This document shows positions 33,963-44,558 of a stretch of 64,000 nucleotides of DNA, in pieces. The stretch's first letter is position 1. Each line of letters starts with the position of its first letter. The DNA comes from Euclidia mi (Eukaryota; Arthropoda; Insecta; Lepidoptera; Erebidae), in NCBI GenBank assembly GCA_944739405.2, contig OX123187.2:41520394-41584393 (forward strand), written 5' to 3'. A program made the position numbers and the translations under genes. The notes below the pieces were generated by a model. It worked only from the letters and a program-made list of their open reading frames with translations, was not told the DNA's origin and did not search any database.

Positions 33963-34193
33963 GACGACCGGTTGGCACAGTGGGAGTGTAAGCAACTGCG
34001 TCAAACATTTGTGTGCATGAACATGGATTTTTGTCTTGGTCTGGGTGTTTCTATGTATAATATGTATGTATTTACAAAAAAAAGTATATATGTATGTTTA
34101 TCCATTATCTAGCACACATAACACAAGCTCTGCTTAGCTTGGGACTAGATGATGATATGTGTACCTATGTGGTAGAATATTATTATTATTATA
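33963..34193 (+). mobile_element. tRNA-derived SINE (family 2), deleted copy
   Basis: GGTTGGCACAGTGGGAGTGT is an A-box region. The B box has been lost by deletion, and CAAACATTTGTGTGCATGAAC, TCTTGGTCTGGGTGTTTC and CAAGCTCTGCTTAGCTTGGG follow as the body. The tail is (ATT)n near 34180. A fuller copy is at 34361-34900 on the other strand. Confidence 0.75.
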
Positions 34194-34272
34194 ATTTTAA
34201 TACCTAATTCTCACATAACTGTCATATTTTGCTTAGCCTTTTGGTCTATTTGTTGACTGATTGCTAAGCTCA

Positions 34273-34309
34273 AGTGGAAGTCGAACCCGCGAAGGGTTCG
34301 ACTCCCACT
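34273..34309. repeat. Hairpin built from a duplicated B box
   Basis: AGTGGAAGTCGAACCC (34273-34288) pairs with GGGTTCGACTCCCACT (34294-34309) around GCGAA, with one mismatch. The right arm carries the polymerase III B-box sequence GGTTCGACTCC. The following 50 bp resemble SINE family 2. Confidence 0.75.
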
Positions 34310-34360
34310 CTGGACAAAGCTTTACGTGATGAGCGTGATAATATGCTCTGTATTTGGGTG

Positions 34361-34900
34361 TAATAATAAAATTAATAATATTCTACCACATTCACACAAC
34401 ACCATATAGTCCCAAACTAAGCAGAGCTTGTACTATGGGTACTAGACAATGGATAAACATACATAATATATACTTTTTTACTGCCTCGTTGGTCTCGCGG
34501 CATAAATGGGCGCGTGGGATTGGGAGGTCTCGGGTTCGATTCCCGGGTCGGGCAAAGTGTTATTAGGTTTTTCCGTTAGGAAATGCTCAGTAGCAGCACG
34601 GAGTTTGGTAATGTGCCCGGTATGGCAATAGGCTCGCTCTCTATTACGTGGGACCTAAAAATTCATGGCGAAATGTGGGTGTATTACACCTCTGCCTACC
34701 CCTTCGGGGATACAGGCGCGAGTCTATAAAAAAAAATATTTTTTTTAAATACATATATGTACAAATTGTACATATTATACATAGAAACACCCAGACCAAG
34801 ACAAACATCCATGTTCACGCACACAAATGTTTGACTTGAGTGGGAATCGAACACGTGACCTTCGACGTGGCAGTCGCTTACACTCCCGCTACGCCAACCG
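34361..34900 (-). mobile_element. tRNA-derived SINE (family 2) carrying a family 1 SINE
   Basis: On the minus strand the element starts CGGTTGGCGTAGCGGGAGTG (34900), has the B box GTTCGATTCCCACTC, TCTTGGTCTGGGTGTTTC, and ends GGTAGAATATTATTAAT near 34361. A plus-strand family 1 SINE at 34481-34733 splits it at a poly-T run. The 5' end abuts a plus-strand partial copy (34901-35031), giving a head-to-head arrangement. Confidence 0.82.
34481..34733 (+). mobile_element. tRNA-derived SINE (family 1), nested
   Basis: ACTGCCTCGTTGGTCTCG, B box GGTTCGATTCCCGGG, AGTAGCAGCACGGAG and CTTCGGGGATACAGGCG match the copies at 19809 and 44261. It lies within the minus-strand family 2 SINE. Confidence 0.88.
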
Positions 34901-35031
34901 TATAATATGTATGTATTTACAAAAAAAAAAGTATATATGTATGTTTATCCATTGTCTAGTACCCACAGTACAAGCTCTGCTTAGTTTGGGACTAGATAGT
35001 GTTGTGTGAATGTGGTAGAATATTATTATTA
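34901..35031 (+). mobile_element. SINE family 2, 3' half
   Basis: TATAATATGTATGTATTTAC, TTATCCATTGTCTAGTACCC, CAAGCTCTGCTTAGTTTGGG and an (ATT)n tail. It lacks the tRNA-like head. Confidence 0.75.
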
Positions 35032-35764
35032 TTTCTTGCCCTATTCGTAAATTTGAAGTACGAAATATTTCAATTTCTTATTACAAAATAACTTCAGATT
35101 ACCATATTTTATTTTAGTGTGCTATTAATGTTATTATTTCAATACGCTTAGTATTATCTATCTAACGGTAAAGTAAATAAAGTAAAAAAACAAAGTTCAC
35201 ATGTTCTGACGTTTGAATAGTAATCTGTTTAGCCTAGATTTTTTCTCCACAGCATATAATATCATTTAATAGCTACAATAATTTATTTGTTAAATAGCTT
35301 GTTTTTAAAGCTATAATAAAACATACAGAGTCTCTGCATGGGAAAATACAGCGAATTGATTATCATTTTATATTAAGTATTATAATTTACTGACATAAAA
35401 ACATTGTATAATTTTATTAATGTAGTTTATGATTGTCATATCGTAGGACTTTTGTTACTTAGGGAAGGGAGAAGACATCACCATTATTTTAGTGCTTCCC
35501 TAGCTGCGACATTAAGACCTCCGCCTTGGGACTGGGAGCCGGTGTCCAAAGAGTACACTGAAATGAGCCTATCTGAAAAACACATTTTTACTTTATTCAT
35601 GTTTTCGGACTAATTCCTAATCCATAATACATTTCATTGATTGACAAAAAATATTAATTCGCTTTTTCATCCATAAATCGAACTGGATTTCACAGTCAGC
35701 TCATCTGGTGCAAATTTGAGAAAATTTATACGAGACGTATACCTACCTACTGAAAATTTCTGGC
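35032..35764. other. Intergenic stretch, nothing recognised
   Basis: AT-rich. The open frame at 35404-35613 has no recognised domain. Confidence 0.35.
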
Positions 35765-35875
35765 ACTTATCATCAGCCCTATATACTGTCCCACTGCTGG
35801 GCACGGATCTCTTCTCCCTATGAGAAGGGTAAGGCCATAGTCCACCACGCTGGCGAAGTGCGGGTTCAAAAAAAA
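35765..35875 (-). repeat. Retroelement 3' end (RTE-like)
   Basis: TCATCAGCCC, CCCACTGCTGGGCACGGATC, GAGAAGGGTAAGGCCATAGT and CCACGCTGGCGAAGTGCGGG in order. This is the minus-strand form of the common moth retroelement tail. Confidence 0.65.
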
Positions 35876-36013
35876 TAAAGTTTTAAAAATATAATCATAC
35901 AATTCGAAAATAGAACTTTTTGGAAACATTAAATAGAGCTAAGGGCAAAAATATTAAAATATTTTCCTGAAGATTCGGAGGCCTTGCACTCGATAGATAG
36001 CGCATGATTTAAC

Positions 36014-36556
36014 GGAAGACCAGAAACGAATAGGAACGCATCCCATTGTCGAATCTGTCTTTCCTCTTGAAGATTTGCCGATGAAAGCTAAGAAAAGTTT
36101 TAAGAAAATGGTTTCTACTTTTTACTTCGGCAAATCAGGACGATCGAATATATATTACACTACAGTCACACTACAGTGTCGCTTCAAGATAAAAGGAAAG
36201 TTACTGCAAATAGTTAAGTCAACAGTTGCTTGTCCAGAGTTTTAGGAAAGTTCGCAGTAAACGTCCTCGAAAGAAGGTCTCACATTCCTCACATTGCGTT
36301 TAGGCATCGGAAGCATATTTGAAGGCGTCAAATGTAGAGTTGATGACGCAACCACCATTCATCCCGGACTCAACGCGTTGCGACTTCCTTTTGTTTTCAA
36401 AATCAAAAGAAAAACTTAGAGGCGCGGAATCTTACCTGAATCGACGGTGAATGCGTTCCATAAAGCCATTTAAGAGGTGCCCAAGAAAGACTAGTCTAGC
36501 TGCTTTTTTCAATGGTTTAAATAAAAGATGTATTTTAGAAGACGTTTACTTTAAAG
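36014..36556 (+). pseudogene. Mariner transposase fragment, decayed
   Basis: The pieces align with residues about 170-350 of the intact mariner at 29317-30369. In order they are SVFPLEDLPMKAKKS and KKMVSTFYFGKSGR; SLQDKRKVTA; KVRSKRPRKKV; SNVELMTQPPFIPDSTRCDF with LLFSKSKEKLRG; and, after a frameshift, VNAFHKAI, EVPKKD and CFFQWF. The segment with the second catalytic aspartate (HHDNASSH) is lost. The third aspartate survives in RCDF. Several stops and at least two frameshifts are present. The first 160-170 residues and the inverted repeats are not found, so this is an old, truncated copy of a related mariner on the opposite strand. Confidence 0.8.
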
Positions 36557-38240
36557 AGCAGTATATGTATCAGCACTAATTTATGAGAATCTAGAAACTT
36601 ACAGTGACCCCGAAAACAGACCCGGATCCTGTGTATCACTGATTAACGCCGCTCAAAAGACAACTTTCAATTTATTATTTATCGATAAAACAGCAGCAAT
36701 GGTGCTAATGGTAATAATGTTTGTCAAAAACATTCAATAGGGTTAAAGACTTGCTATAGTATTGAGTGGTAATTATTAGACTGTGGTAATAGTCGCTACC
36801 TATCGATGCTATCAATGTAATCAGCACTATTCATAGTATCGCCAGTTTTGACGTTTGTGCAATCGATATGTTGGCCAAAAAGGACGAAACAAGAAATAAG
36901 GTCATGCAGATAGAAATCCAGAATGCAGGTACAAAAATGGTCAAGCTAGAGACGTGGCCGTAGGTTGTAATTAACAAAGCGGTAAAAAGCGAATGCATTC
37001 ATATCAATGACCGCATGACGCAATTGACCATGTTTAGGCATGCGCAATTAATGAACTGGACATAGATTGACTACGGTGTTATTGCCATATATGGCAACCC
37101 AGGTCAACATGGTTACCATGTTAGCTAAGTGACACTGAGTAATTTCCGAAGTGAAAGCCTATGACGTCAAACGTCAACATTCCGACCTAGGAATCAAACG
37201 TGTCTATCTGGCGATCAGTAAACGTGCTGGTCCCTATGTGCTAGCCCACCGAACCTACGAGACTGTATTCTGTAAATTTGACATTAATGTAGTGCTTACA
37301 TAAAAGGCAAAGAAAACAAAATGCCTTTAATAAATTGTGTTAAGTAAGTATACATAATATTAGAGATGTATTGTTAGACTAGTCAATTGGTATTTTCCTT
37401 GCCGGAAAAATAATTATTGACTATGTTTGTATATATGAAAATGAGAAGTGACAAGACATATTATATGTAATTACATATAAGTATTATGAGAATAGCATAT
37501 TGAAATCGTAATAATAACTATTATAGAATATTATAGAAAGTATAGATATTTTTATTAAGTATGGCTATACTTATCTTGTAAAATAGACCAGTTTTATGTA
37601 AAGATTGGATCAAATATCTACATAGTTACGAAATAAACAAGATCTAGATCTTCCACTGACTCATAAATTAAACAGTACGCATGATTGCCGATGTCTACAA
37701 AAAAAAATTGTCTTGCAACCTTCAACCGCGGTTATTTCATTAAATCCACGATAATTGTTAAATTATACACCGATCCGACAACTTCCGTGTTTCAATTTTG
37801 ATTCTTATCACTTCAAGTTAAAGTACCTTTTTATTTGTAAGATTGTTTTGTTTACTATTGTTAGTGCGGATACTATTGGATTTATGTCTCAGTTTGTACC
37901 GTAGTGCAGTGATAATTGGGTTCACCTGTGGACGTCAGCTTCGCGAATGGATTAACCTATATAATCGTTACTCACTACGATGACGCGAAGGTACAATGAG
38001 CTTGACTCTTGTACATTATTTGTCCTATTATGACGTTAATATGGAAATTTATTCGTGTACCCACGCTGCCATGCGTACTGAATGACAGACAGTTGTATTC
38101 GATGAGCGTGAGGAGACGTTCTCGTTTAAACGATTATACACAAATACACGCGATCGCGTCTGTCAAACGTCTTATCGTATAATAGTGGGGTTCCGAAGAC
38201 CTGAAGAAATCGTTTGTTAGAATAAATTTAGGCAATCAAG
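36557..38240. other. Intergenic stretch upstream of the Mctp-like gene
   Basis: No gene recognised. The last few hundred bases are less AT-rich and contain CGCGAAGG, GACGCGAAG and CACGCGATCGCG motifs, which fits a promoter-proximal region. Confidence 0.35.
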
Positions 38241-38244
38241 CGCT

Positions 38245-38270
38245 TATAAAGAAAGTAACCTTTAATCAGT
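38245..38270 (+). promoter_or_regulatory. Candidate core promoter of the Mctp-like gene
   Basis: TATAAA at 38245-38250 and an insect initiator-like TCAGT at 38266-38270 lie just before the first predicted exon. The spacing (about 23 bp from the first T to the A) is shorter than usual, so one of the two may be fortuitous. Confidence 0.3.
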
Positions 38271-38305
38271 AATTTGTGTTCGTCGTGTTTACAGTGAAAC
38301 GACAG
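38268..38305 (+). other. Mctp-like gene, 5'UTR exon 1
   Basis: A short leader ends GAAACGACAG with the strong donor GTAAGT at 38306. A 360-bp intron to the acceptor at 38664-38665 joins it to the exon with the start codon. The 5' edge is a guess from the initiator-like site; the donor is clear. Confidence 0.4.
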
Positions 38306-38677
38306 GTAAGTCATGTACTTCAATATATCTTTGATTTAATTACTTTTTAACGATCTGATATTACCTAATGATGATACTGTCGCATCTAAATGACGAAACC
38401 GCTAATTATCACGTTTGACTGGACGCAACATGTCCCGATAACATCACCCTCTTCCGTTGTTATATTTAGTATTGTTTTTAATGTATTTGATAACACTCGA
38501 CACTTTTGTGACATTACAACTATAAATAAACATTCACCTTGTTTACATACGCGCGCGAGTTTCAAATCAATCAAGTAAAACAAAAAAATACTATTAGGTA
38601 CCTATGTGATAAATAGGTTTTAATAAAAACCGTAAAAATGTTTGTTGTGTATGTTTGATCAATAGTTGTGATACGCG

Positions 38678-39147
38678 ATGTCTTTGAGGAAAATCTCGTT
38701 CAGAACAAAAAGTAGGTTGGAGTGTGTTGATAAAACAACGGCGTTGGCGCCGGCGCCCTTGACTGTTTGTGTGCTAAATGAACCTATTGATAAAAAATGG
38801 CTTGCACCTTCGCCGATAGTAGCAGGAACTGACACTGGCGAAATATCCTCGGACGAGTCAGTTTCACCTGTTGCCAAATGGTTGGATCAAACTGTGAACT
38901 CCTCGGATCCTTTTGCTAACACCTGGGGTCGATATCTGAACGATCTGGATCCAGTTTTAAACATTTCGGACCCATTTTTGAACGGCTCGGTTCCAAGTTT
39001 GAGCACTTCAGGGCCGTATTTGAATGCCTCAGATTCACTAATGGATGCCTCAGAGACCACATTGATAGACACCAGTCGTTGTGACAATGCATCAAGTGAG
39101 TCCCAGGGCACTCAGACTGACCCTGTCACTGAGAAGGAATGCGAGTC
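38678..39147 (+). CDS. Mctp-like gene, coding exon 2 (N-terminus)
   Basis: The exon is predicted to start at 38666 after the acceptor ATCAATAG. The first ATG, 38678, has G at -3. It encodes 156 residues plus two bases of the next codon. The N-terminus is basic (MSLRKISFRTKSRLE), then comes an acidic serine-rich patch (TGEISSDESVSP) and, over 38894-39061, eight 21-bp units that give heptads of the type LNxSDPF (VNSSDPF, LNDLDPV, LNISDPF, LNGSVPS, LSTSGPY, LNASDSL). There is no signal peptide or known domain; it looks like a disordered leader. The donor GTGAGT is at 39148. Its phase (two bases, TC) matches the acceptor at 58653, giving a serine codon. Without splicing, the frame would stop at the TGA that overlaps the donor. 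Confidence 0.7.
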
Positions 39148-42100
39148 GTGAGTAGCGGACATTTATTTTTAAGAACTACTATTACAGGCTTACAGACCTG
39201 TGTTTACTGATTAATAAGAGATAATTAATGTATACTTTGCTTAACTGTGAGGAAAATGATAGTATTAAATTTTAATAGTCGTATTATGTACCTAGTACAT
39301 ATAGGTTATAGTATAGGTCGTATCCATATTTGTATGTTTATTTTACGGTCATGGTCATAGTGTTATATGTATATAACTATACAGTCATATACCCCATTAC
39401 TATATTATTTTAGTACATTGCAAATGGGAAACCTATTAATTGTCTTGGCATTTAAGAGGTAGCTGCTAAGATTAGTGCATTATTAAACAAACACTTTTTT
39501 ATACTACCTATCTTAACTTTTAAATTAGTTACTTTAAAAATAAGACTGGCATAACTATCGACTTTGTAAATTTTTAAATATTGGTCATAATATGACGAAA
39601 ATCGTATTTATATTTAAATAAGTGAGTTTAATTCGAATGTAAAATGACTTCCTAATTACTTCAATTTCCGTACTAATTAATAATCTCATTATCGCCAAAC
39701 CTCTAATATAAAATTTAATCTAAGGCATACTTAGGTACCTGCTGCAGGTGGCAAAATAAAAATTTAAAAGCTGTGTCCTCTAAGTAAACCGATCCTGGGA
39801 AATGTTGTGGTGTTTGATGCCACTTACGTTATAGCATTAACCGATTTTATGTTACGTCACAACGCGCAACATGCAATATAATTATATTATACAAAGTAAA
39901 ATTGATTTCGTCATATCATCGTCATATCAGCCGAAACACGTCCAAATTTTATTATACAAATTACAATTGATTTCGTCATATCATCGTCATATCAGCCGAA
40001 ACACGTCCACTACTGGACATAGGCCAGTTGCTTTACTGTCTCAGTACCTAATAGCTTTGTTAGGTTTTGAGTTATTCGGCGGACAAAGTGAGGCTCGATT
40101 CCTGACTTGGAATTTTTTTATTGGTTTTCCTCTACATCGTTTTTTAGCTTCGTGAAAGTTCTCTTCTCTTCCACGTAGGGTCAAAATATGATGCTTGCAA
40201 TGCATGTGGTAGGTCTTCGTACCCCTTTGGTTCTATGTCTATATAATTATGTAGAAACACATCTCGAGTCTAATCATAAAAACCGGTAACATGTAGACCG
40301 AGTCACCGTTACTAGCCCGTTCTAGCTTTATGATGGTACAAGCTTTCTCTACAAAAATAGCAATAATGACTTCTTTTTAATCTTCTAAATAATTGAAAGA
40401 CAATTTGCCTTCTAAATACAAGTACTATAAGATTGACTTCTTGCTTAGGCTAAAGAAATTTACGAATAACTGTTCATATGTAGAGTCATTCACACCTCAT
40501 GTCTCACATAAATTCGATTGTAAGTCACACATTTCGCTTCAAGATCTTTAGCTTTGGGCCTGTTTCAAGGTGAGAACAATATAAAATACAGAGCAAGACA
40601 GTCATTGATCGAATCGAGTTGTAAAGTGGTCAAAGTAGTACTTAGTACCTAATCCTCGTTGTATAACCTAGCGCGAACCAACCAGTGCACCGATCCCGAG
40701 AAATTTGTGTGAGCTGTTCAAATCAAATATCTCACAAAATAATCTCATACATGGTGCTAATTATAGTAATTATTATCGTTTCGTTACTTTTACGTTATAC
40801 TTTATCTTAATGATATGACGTTACAATTTACTATGAATGTTGTTTACTATTGATGCTAAATTCTTGTGCTAGCGGTAGGTTCACATTCGTAGCATTGTTG
40901 GTGATTTTCAAACCCACCATAATATATCAACTAACTCTTGTAGATTTCTACGGAACTACTGCCATTTCTACTTACAGAATACGAATGTTTAATAGCTTAT
41001 TATGTTTTTCTTATACCGTTTGTTTAACCTTGTTTTTTTTATAGATTACGTTACGGAAAAGTAGTGAATGCCAATAACTTATACCCTTCCAGTAAGTAGG
41101 TAGAGCGTGTAAAAAGGTAGGATGTAGGTGATACATGCAGCCTTCGAATAAAACTCACAAATCTGTGGTTGTGTGCGTGACAGACTGCGCTCAGTGTCTC
41201 ATTTTGATTTTCCCTGTTTCGTAGAAAACAAGCTATTTAAGGATATGACGTTACTCCTGTAATGTAATTAGTAAACCAATAATATTTAATTTATGTATTT
41301 GTTGTTGATTTGAACCTGGTCTTTATGTTCTCTGAGCTAAGTTTGTAGAAATAATTTACTTTAACATGTGTAACATGTGGTATAACTCGTGTAACCTTAT
41401 GTAACAATCGGTCTACACTTTACTGAAACATGTTAGGTATATATTATGGGTTAACCTTTCGTATGCTTAAGAGCAGACCTGCACGAGACACAATAGATTT
41501 ATAATTATGTCTGGTAACCCAGCATACGAGAGGTTAAAGTATGAAATTGCCGATTTGTACTGAAAATCAAAATTGTTTGTTTTTGAATTTTAACATATTT
41601 ATTTAATCAAAATATTTATATTACTTAGGTACAGTTTTTTATGAAATGATTAATATTTCTTAAAGTAATTGAGTATAGATGCCATCGAAAAAATGTTGTC
41701 CATGCCAAAAAAATACTCTTCGGAGTCACTTATCGATACGATTTATAATCGCTCGGAATAGTATTAAGTATTTACTGTGAACAAAATTTAGGTACATACT
41801 AGTATAATAGTTTACAAACAATGAACAATAAACTATAGCCTAGAGAGTACACATGGGAAAATCTGTTTTACGCGATCATGTTTTTACCCGACCATGACTA
41901 AAGGACAGGTATTTTTGACGTATGATTTGTAACCGCAATAGTCTGAGGTTACCCGTGCTACGCTGGAAAAGGTTCAAAATGTTTATATACTTTTCACAAT
42001 GTAGAAGGCTGAGGTGCTGGGCTATCATAATGCCACATGTCAAACAAAAATTGTTATTAAATACATATTATTATTATAAGGTTTCGAAAAAGTTGCTTCG

Positions 42101-42975
42101 AAAAAAGTAAGAGTTGATTTCTTGTGAAATGTTACAAAAAGTAAACTTTGTTTTGCTAATATAATTTAAACAAATGTTTGGTAATTTGCAACAAAAAACT
42201 ACTTAAAAGTCTGAAAACCACGCCGATGGCTAAGTCTTTGCTTAGGAGTGAACTGTTTGATTATAGATAAGTATAGTAGAATTAAAAGCGTTTTACAGAC
42301 CTCCTGCTCCAAGGCGGAAGACTTGAACGGAAGCACCCTGGTTGCATTCATATCTACAGCGAAGATTATGGTGCAGATGAACTTAAAAGTTACGAACTAT
42401 CAATAGGTTTATGACAATATTGTTACGAAAGGCAGCATTGCTAAGCACCATTTTATATCTGGGTTTAAAATTTAGTTATACCAGTTACTTAGGTATACCT
42501 ATATGAGAAACTATATTGACATGAATCGGTCAAATAAAAAATTGTGAATTAATTTTATTAGATATTTAACGCCCCCCCAACATCTGTTGTTATAATATTT
42601 GAAAAATTAAAGGTTCAGTGAATAGGGTAGTCATCACATGAGATGATAACTGTTATTCCATAATTATGTATGGATTTTTAATAAGTATTCCGACTCAATA
42701 ATGACATTTTGCTCGCACATATATCCGATGGACATTAAAGCCCATCCTTTGTTATATAATTGGTCCATTATTATTTTATTACAGTAGATGAGTAGATTAG
42801 CTTTGCATCGCATAAGATACAAAAAAATCGATTGCGTCATAGGATTTTTCAAGATCAATAACAAAAGAAGTCAAGAATAAAACGTGTCTTTGTGTGATGG
42901 AATTTTGTGCAGTATCGTAATTGTATCTAATATGCCAAAAAACTATTTTTACCTATTACTTACTAAACATAACTA
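39148..42975. other. Intron 2 of the Mctp-like gene, first part
   Basis: No exon recognised. It contains a 65-bp tandem duplication (39888-40017) and otherwise unremarkable AT-rich sequence. Confidence 0.4.
39888..40017. repeat. 65-bp tandem duplication
   Basis: GATTTCGTCATATCATCGTC followed by ATATCAGCCGAAACACGTCC occurs at 39904 and again at 39969 without change; the first bases of each unit differ slightly. The second copy runs into CACTACTGGACATAGGCC, an RTE-tail-like motif. Confidence 0.85.
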
Positions 42976-43273
42976 AAGGCAGCGATATCCTAGAGGAGAT
43001 ACCAACAGACTGCCATGCAGAGGGTATCGGGTTCGAATCCACGGCGCGCACCAATGACTTTTCGGAGTTATGTGCGTATTGAATTGTTAATTAACGCTTG
43101 TCCCCTGACTCGGAGAGCACGTTAAGCCGTCGGTCCCGGCTATCCCTTCGGGTTGCGGAGGTCAGACAAGCAGTCGCTCTGTGGAAAAGCTATTATTCAG
43201 CCAAATCCGGTTAGACTAGTAAGCGGACCTCAGATTGAAACTGGGATAACGCTAAGAGGATGACTTACGTTAA
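42976..43273 (+). mobile_element. tRNA-derived SINE (family 3), full-length
   Basis: A perfect 12-bp target duplication, TAAACATAACTA (42964-42975 and 43274-43285), flanks 298 bp. The head AAGGCAGCGATATCC and B box GGTTCGAATCC lead to a body with GTTAAGCCGTCGGTCCCGGC, GCGGAGGTCAGACAAGCAGT and TCCGGTTAGACTAGTAAGCG, then GGGATAACGCTAAGAGGATGA. The same body parts occur in blocks A and D of the duplication at 1.1-7.6 kb and, reversed, at 63575-63700. Confidence 0.93.
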
Positions 43274-43339
43274 TAAACATAACTAACTCGCACCTATCTT
43301 CATACAAACTTTCAGGTAAATAACATGATAAATTAATCC

Positions 43340-43395
43340 ATCATCATCAGCTCCTAGACGTCCTCTGCTGGACATAAGCCTCTCCCAATGATTCT
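43340..43395 (-). repeat. RTE-like retroelement 3' end
   Basis: The minus strand reads TTGGGAGAGGCTTATGTCCA and GCAGAGGACGTC, encoding LGEAYVQQRT, followed by a (GAT)n tail. Confidence 0.65.
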
Positions 43396-43498
43396 ATACT
43401 TATGGAAAAATCTAGAGATACCTATATACATTATTATCTTCTTATATTGATCTTTTATAAAAATAAAAGTTCCTTACGAGCAACTAGTAAAAAATTGT

Positions 43499-43568
43499 GA
43501 TCCTAGATAGTGGTTATCACATCTGCTTTACACGCAAAAGGCCGCCAGTTCGATCCTGGCCGGAATCA
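43499..43568 (+). tRNA. tRNA-Val(TAC)-like sequence, probably a pseudogene
   Basis: The D-arm TAGTGGTTATCACATC and the anticodon arm TCTGC-TTTACAC-GCAAA, with anticodon TAC at 43529-43531, match insect tRNA-Val. The T arm GCCAG-TTCGATC-CTGGC is fully paired. Defects: one anticodon-stem mismatch (third base of GCAAA against TCTGC), a shortened 5' acceptor strand (GATCCT against CGGAATC) and a compressed D region. The acceptor pairing continues outward: AAAAAATTGTGAT (43489-43501) is the exact reverse complement of 43565-43577. A run of T after the gene could end polymerase III transcription. Whether it is transcribed or charged cannot be judged. Confidence 0.5.
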
Positions 43569-43635
43569 CAATTTTTTGTAATTTGTTCCTACTTTAATAC
43601 GATTGCGGTAATACTTTAATCGATCGATACTATTA

Positions 43636-43842
43636 TCTTAATATATAAAATCCTTGCGTTACTGACTGACTGACAGACACGCTACAGCCGAAACTATTGG
43701 GCGCAGGAAGCTGAAATTTGGCATGTATGTTCCTTGGGGACCGTAGGGGTGCACTAAGAAGGGATTTCCCGGAATTCCCACGGGATCGGCCAAAACGGGT
43801 AAATTTAAAAATAATGCAGGCGTAGCTGCTGCCGTCCTCTAG
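43636..43842 (+). mobile_element. Lep1-like non-autonomous Helitron, 207 bp
   Basis: Begins TCTTAATATATAAAATCCTT and ends CCGTCCTCTAG (5' TC, 3' CTAG) between A (43635) and T (43843), as Helitrons do. The body has GACTGACTGACAGACACGC, GAAATTTGGCATGTATGTTC and GTGCACTAAGAAGGGATTTC. It has no terminal inverted repeats and no target duplication. Confidence 0.85.
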
Positions 43843-44082
43843 TATATTATACTACTACACGAAATCTTGACAAAAGTGTGTTTAAAGTTTCATTACATAT
43901 GTGCCATATTCAATGTAACTGTAACTTTATCTAGCACTAAATCGGGATCTGCCGAGTTCCACCAAAACTCAGGGGTAAGTTACATAACCTACCCCTTCCG
44001 AGAGGTCATAGGCCCTTCCAAGGGAGTGAAAGTGCACATTTTACTAACTAGACCCTGTATTCTACGCGCTATAAAGCCTTAC

Positions 44083-44558
44083 CTGTACATATAAAATTCT
44101 TGCGTTACTGACGGACTTACAGATAAGCTACAGCCAAAACTACCCAGCGGAAGAAACTGAAATTTGGCATGTATGTTCCTTGAACACCGTCCGGGTGCAC
44201 TAAGAAATGTTTTTGTGAAATTCACACGGGATGAGGCAGAAATGGTTAAGTAAAAAATGTCTGACTGCCTCCGTAGTCAAGTGGATACTGTGGATAGCGT
44301 ATGTGAGTGCTGATCGGAGGTCCCGGATTCGTTTCCCGGGTCAGGCAAAGTGTAACTGGGTTTTTCCAAATTCTCAGCAGCAGCACGGAGTCGGGTGATG
44401 TGCCCGGTAACGGCAATAGGCTCGCCCCCTATAACGTGGGACCTAAAAATTCATGGCGAAATGTGGGTGTAATATTACACCTTTGCCTACCCCTTCGGGG
44501 ATACAGGCGTGAGGCCATAACAAAAATGTGTGGGCGTAGCTGCGAGCATCCTCGTATA
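44083..44558 (+). mobile_element. Lep1-like Helitron split by a SINE
   Basis: CTTGCGTTACTGACGGAC..GAAATTTGGCATGTATGTTC..GGTGCACTAAGAA before the SINE and GGGCGTAGCTGCGAGCATCC after it reproduce the copy at 43636. The final CTAG has decayed to CTCGTA. Confidence 0.75.
44261..44521 (+). mobile_element. tRNA-derived SINE (family 1) inside a Helitron
   Basis: CTGACTGCCTCCGTAGTCAA, a B-box region CCGGATTCGTTTCCCGGG (one change), GCAGCACGGAGTCGGGTGAT and CTTCGGGGATACAGGCGTGA. AAAAATGT (44253-44260 and 44522-44529) is the target duplication. Confidence 0.88.
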
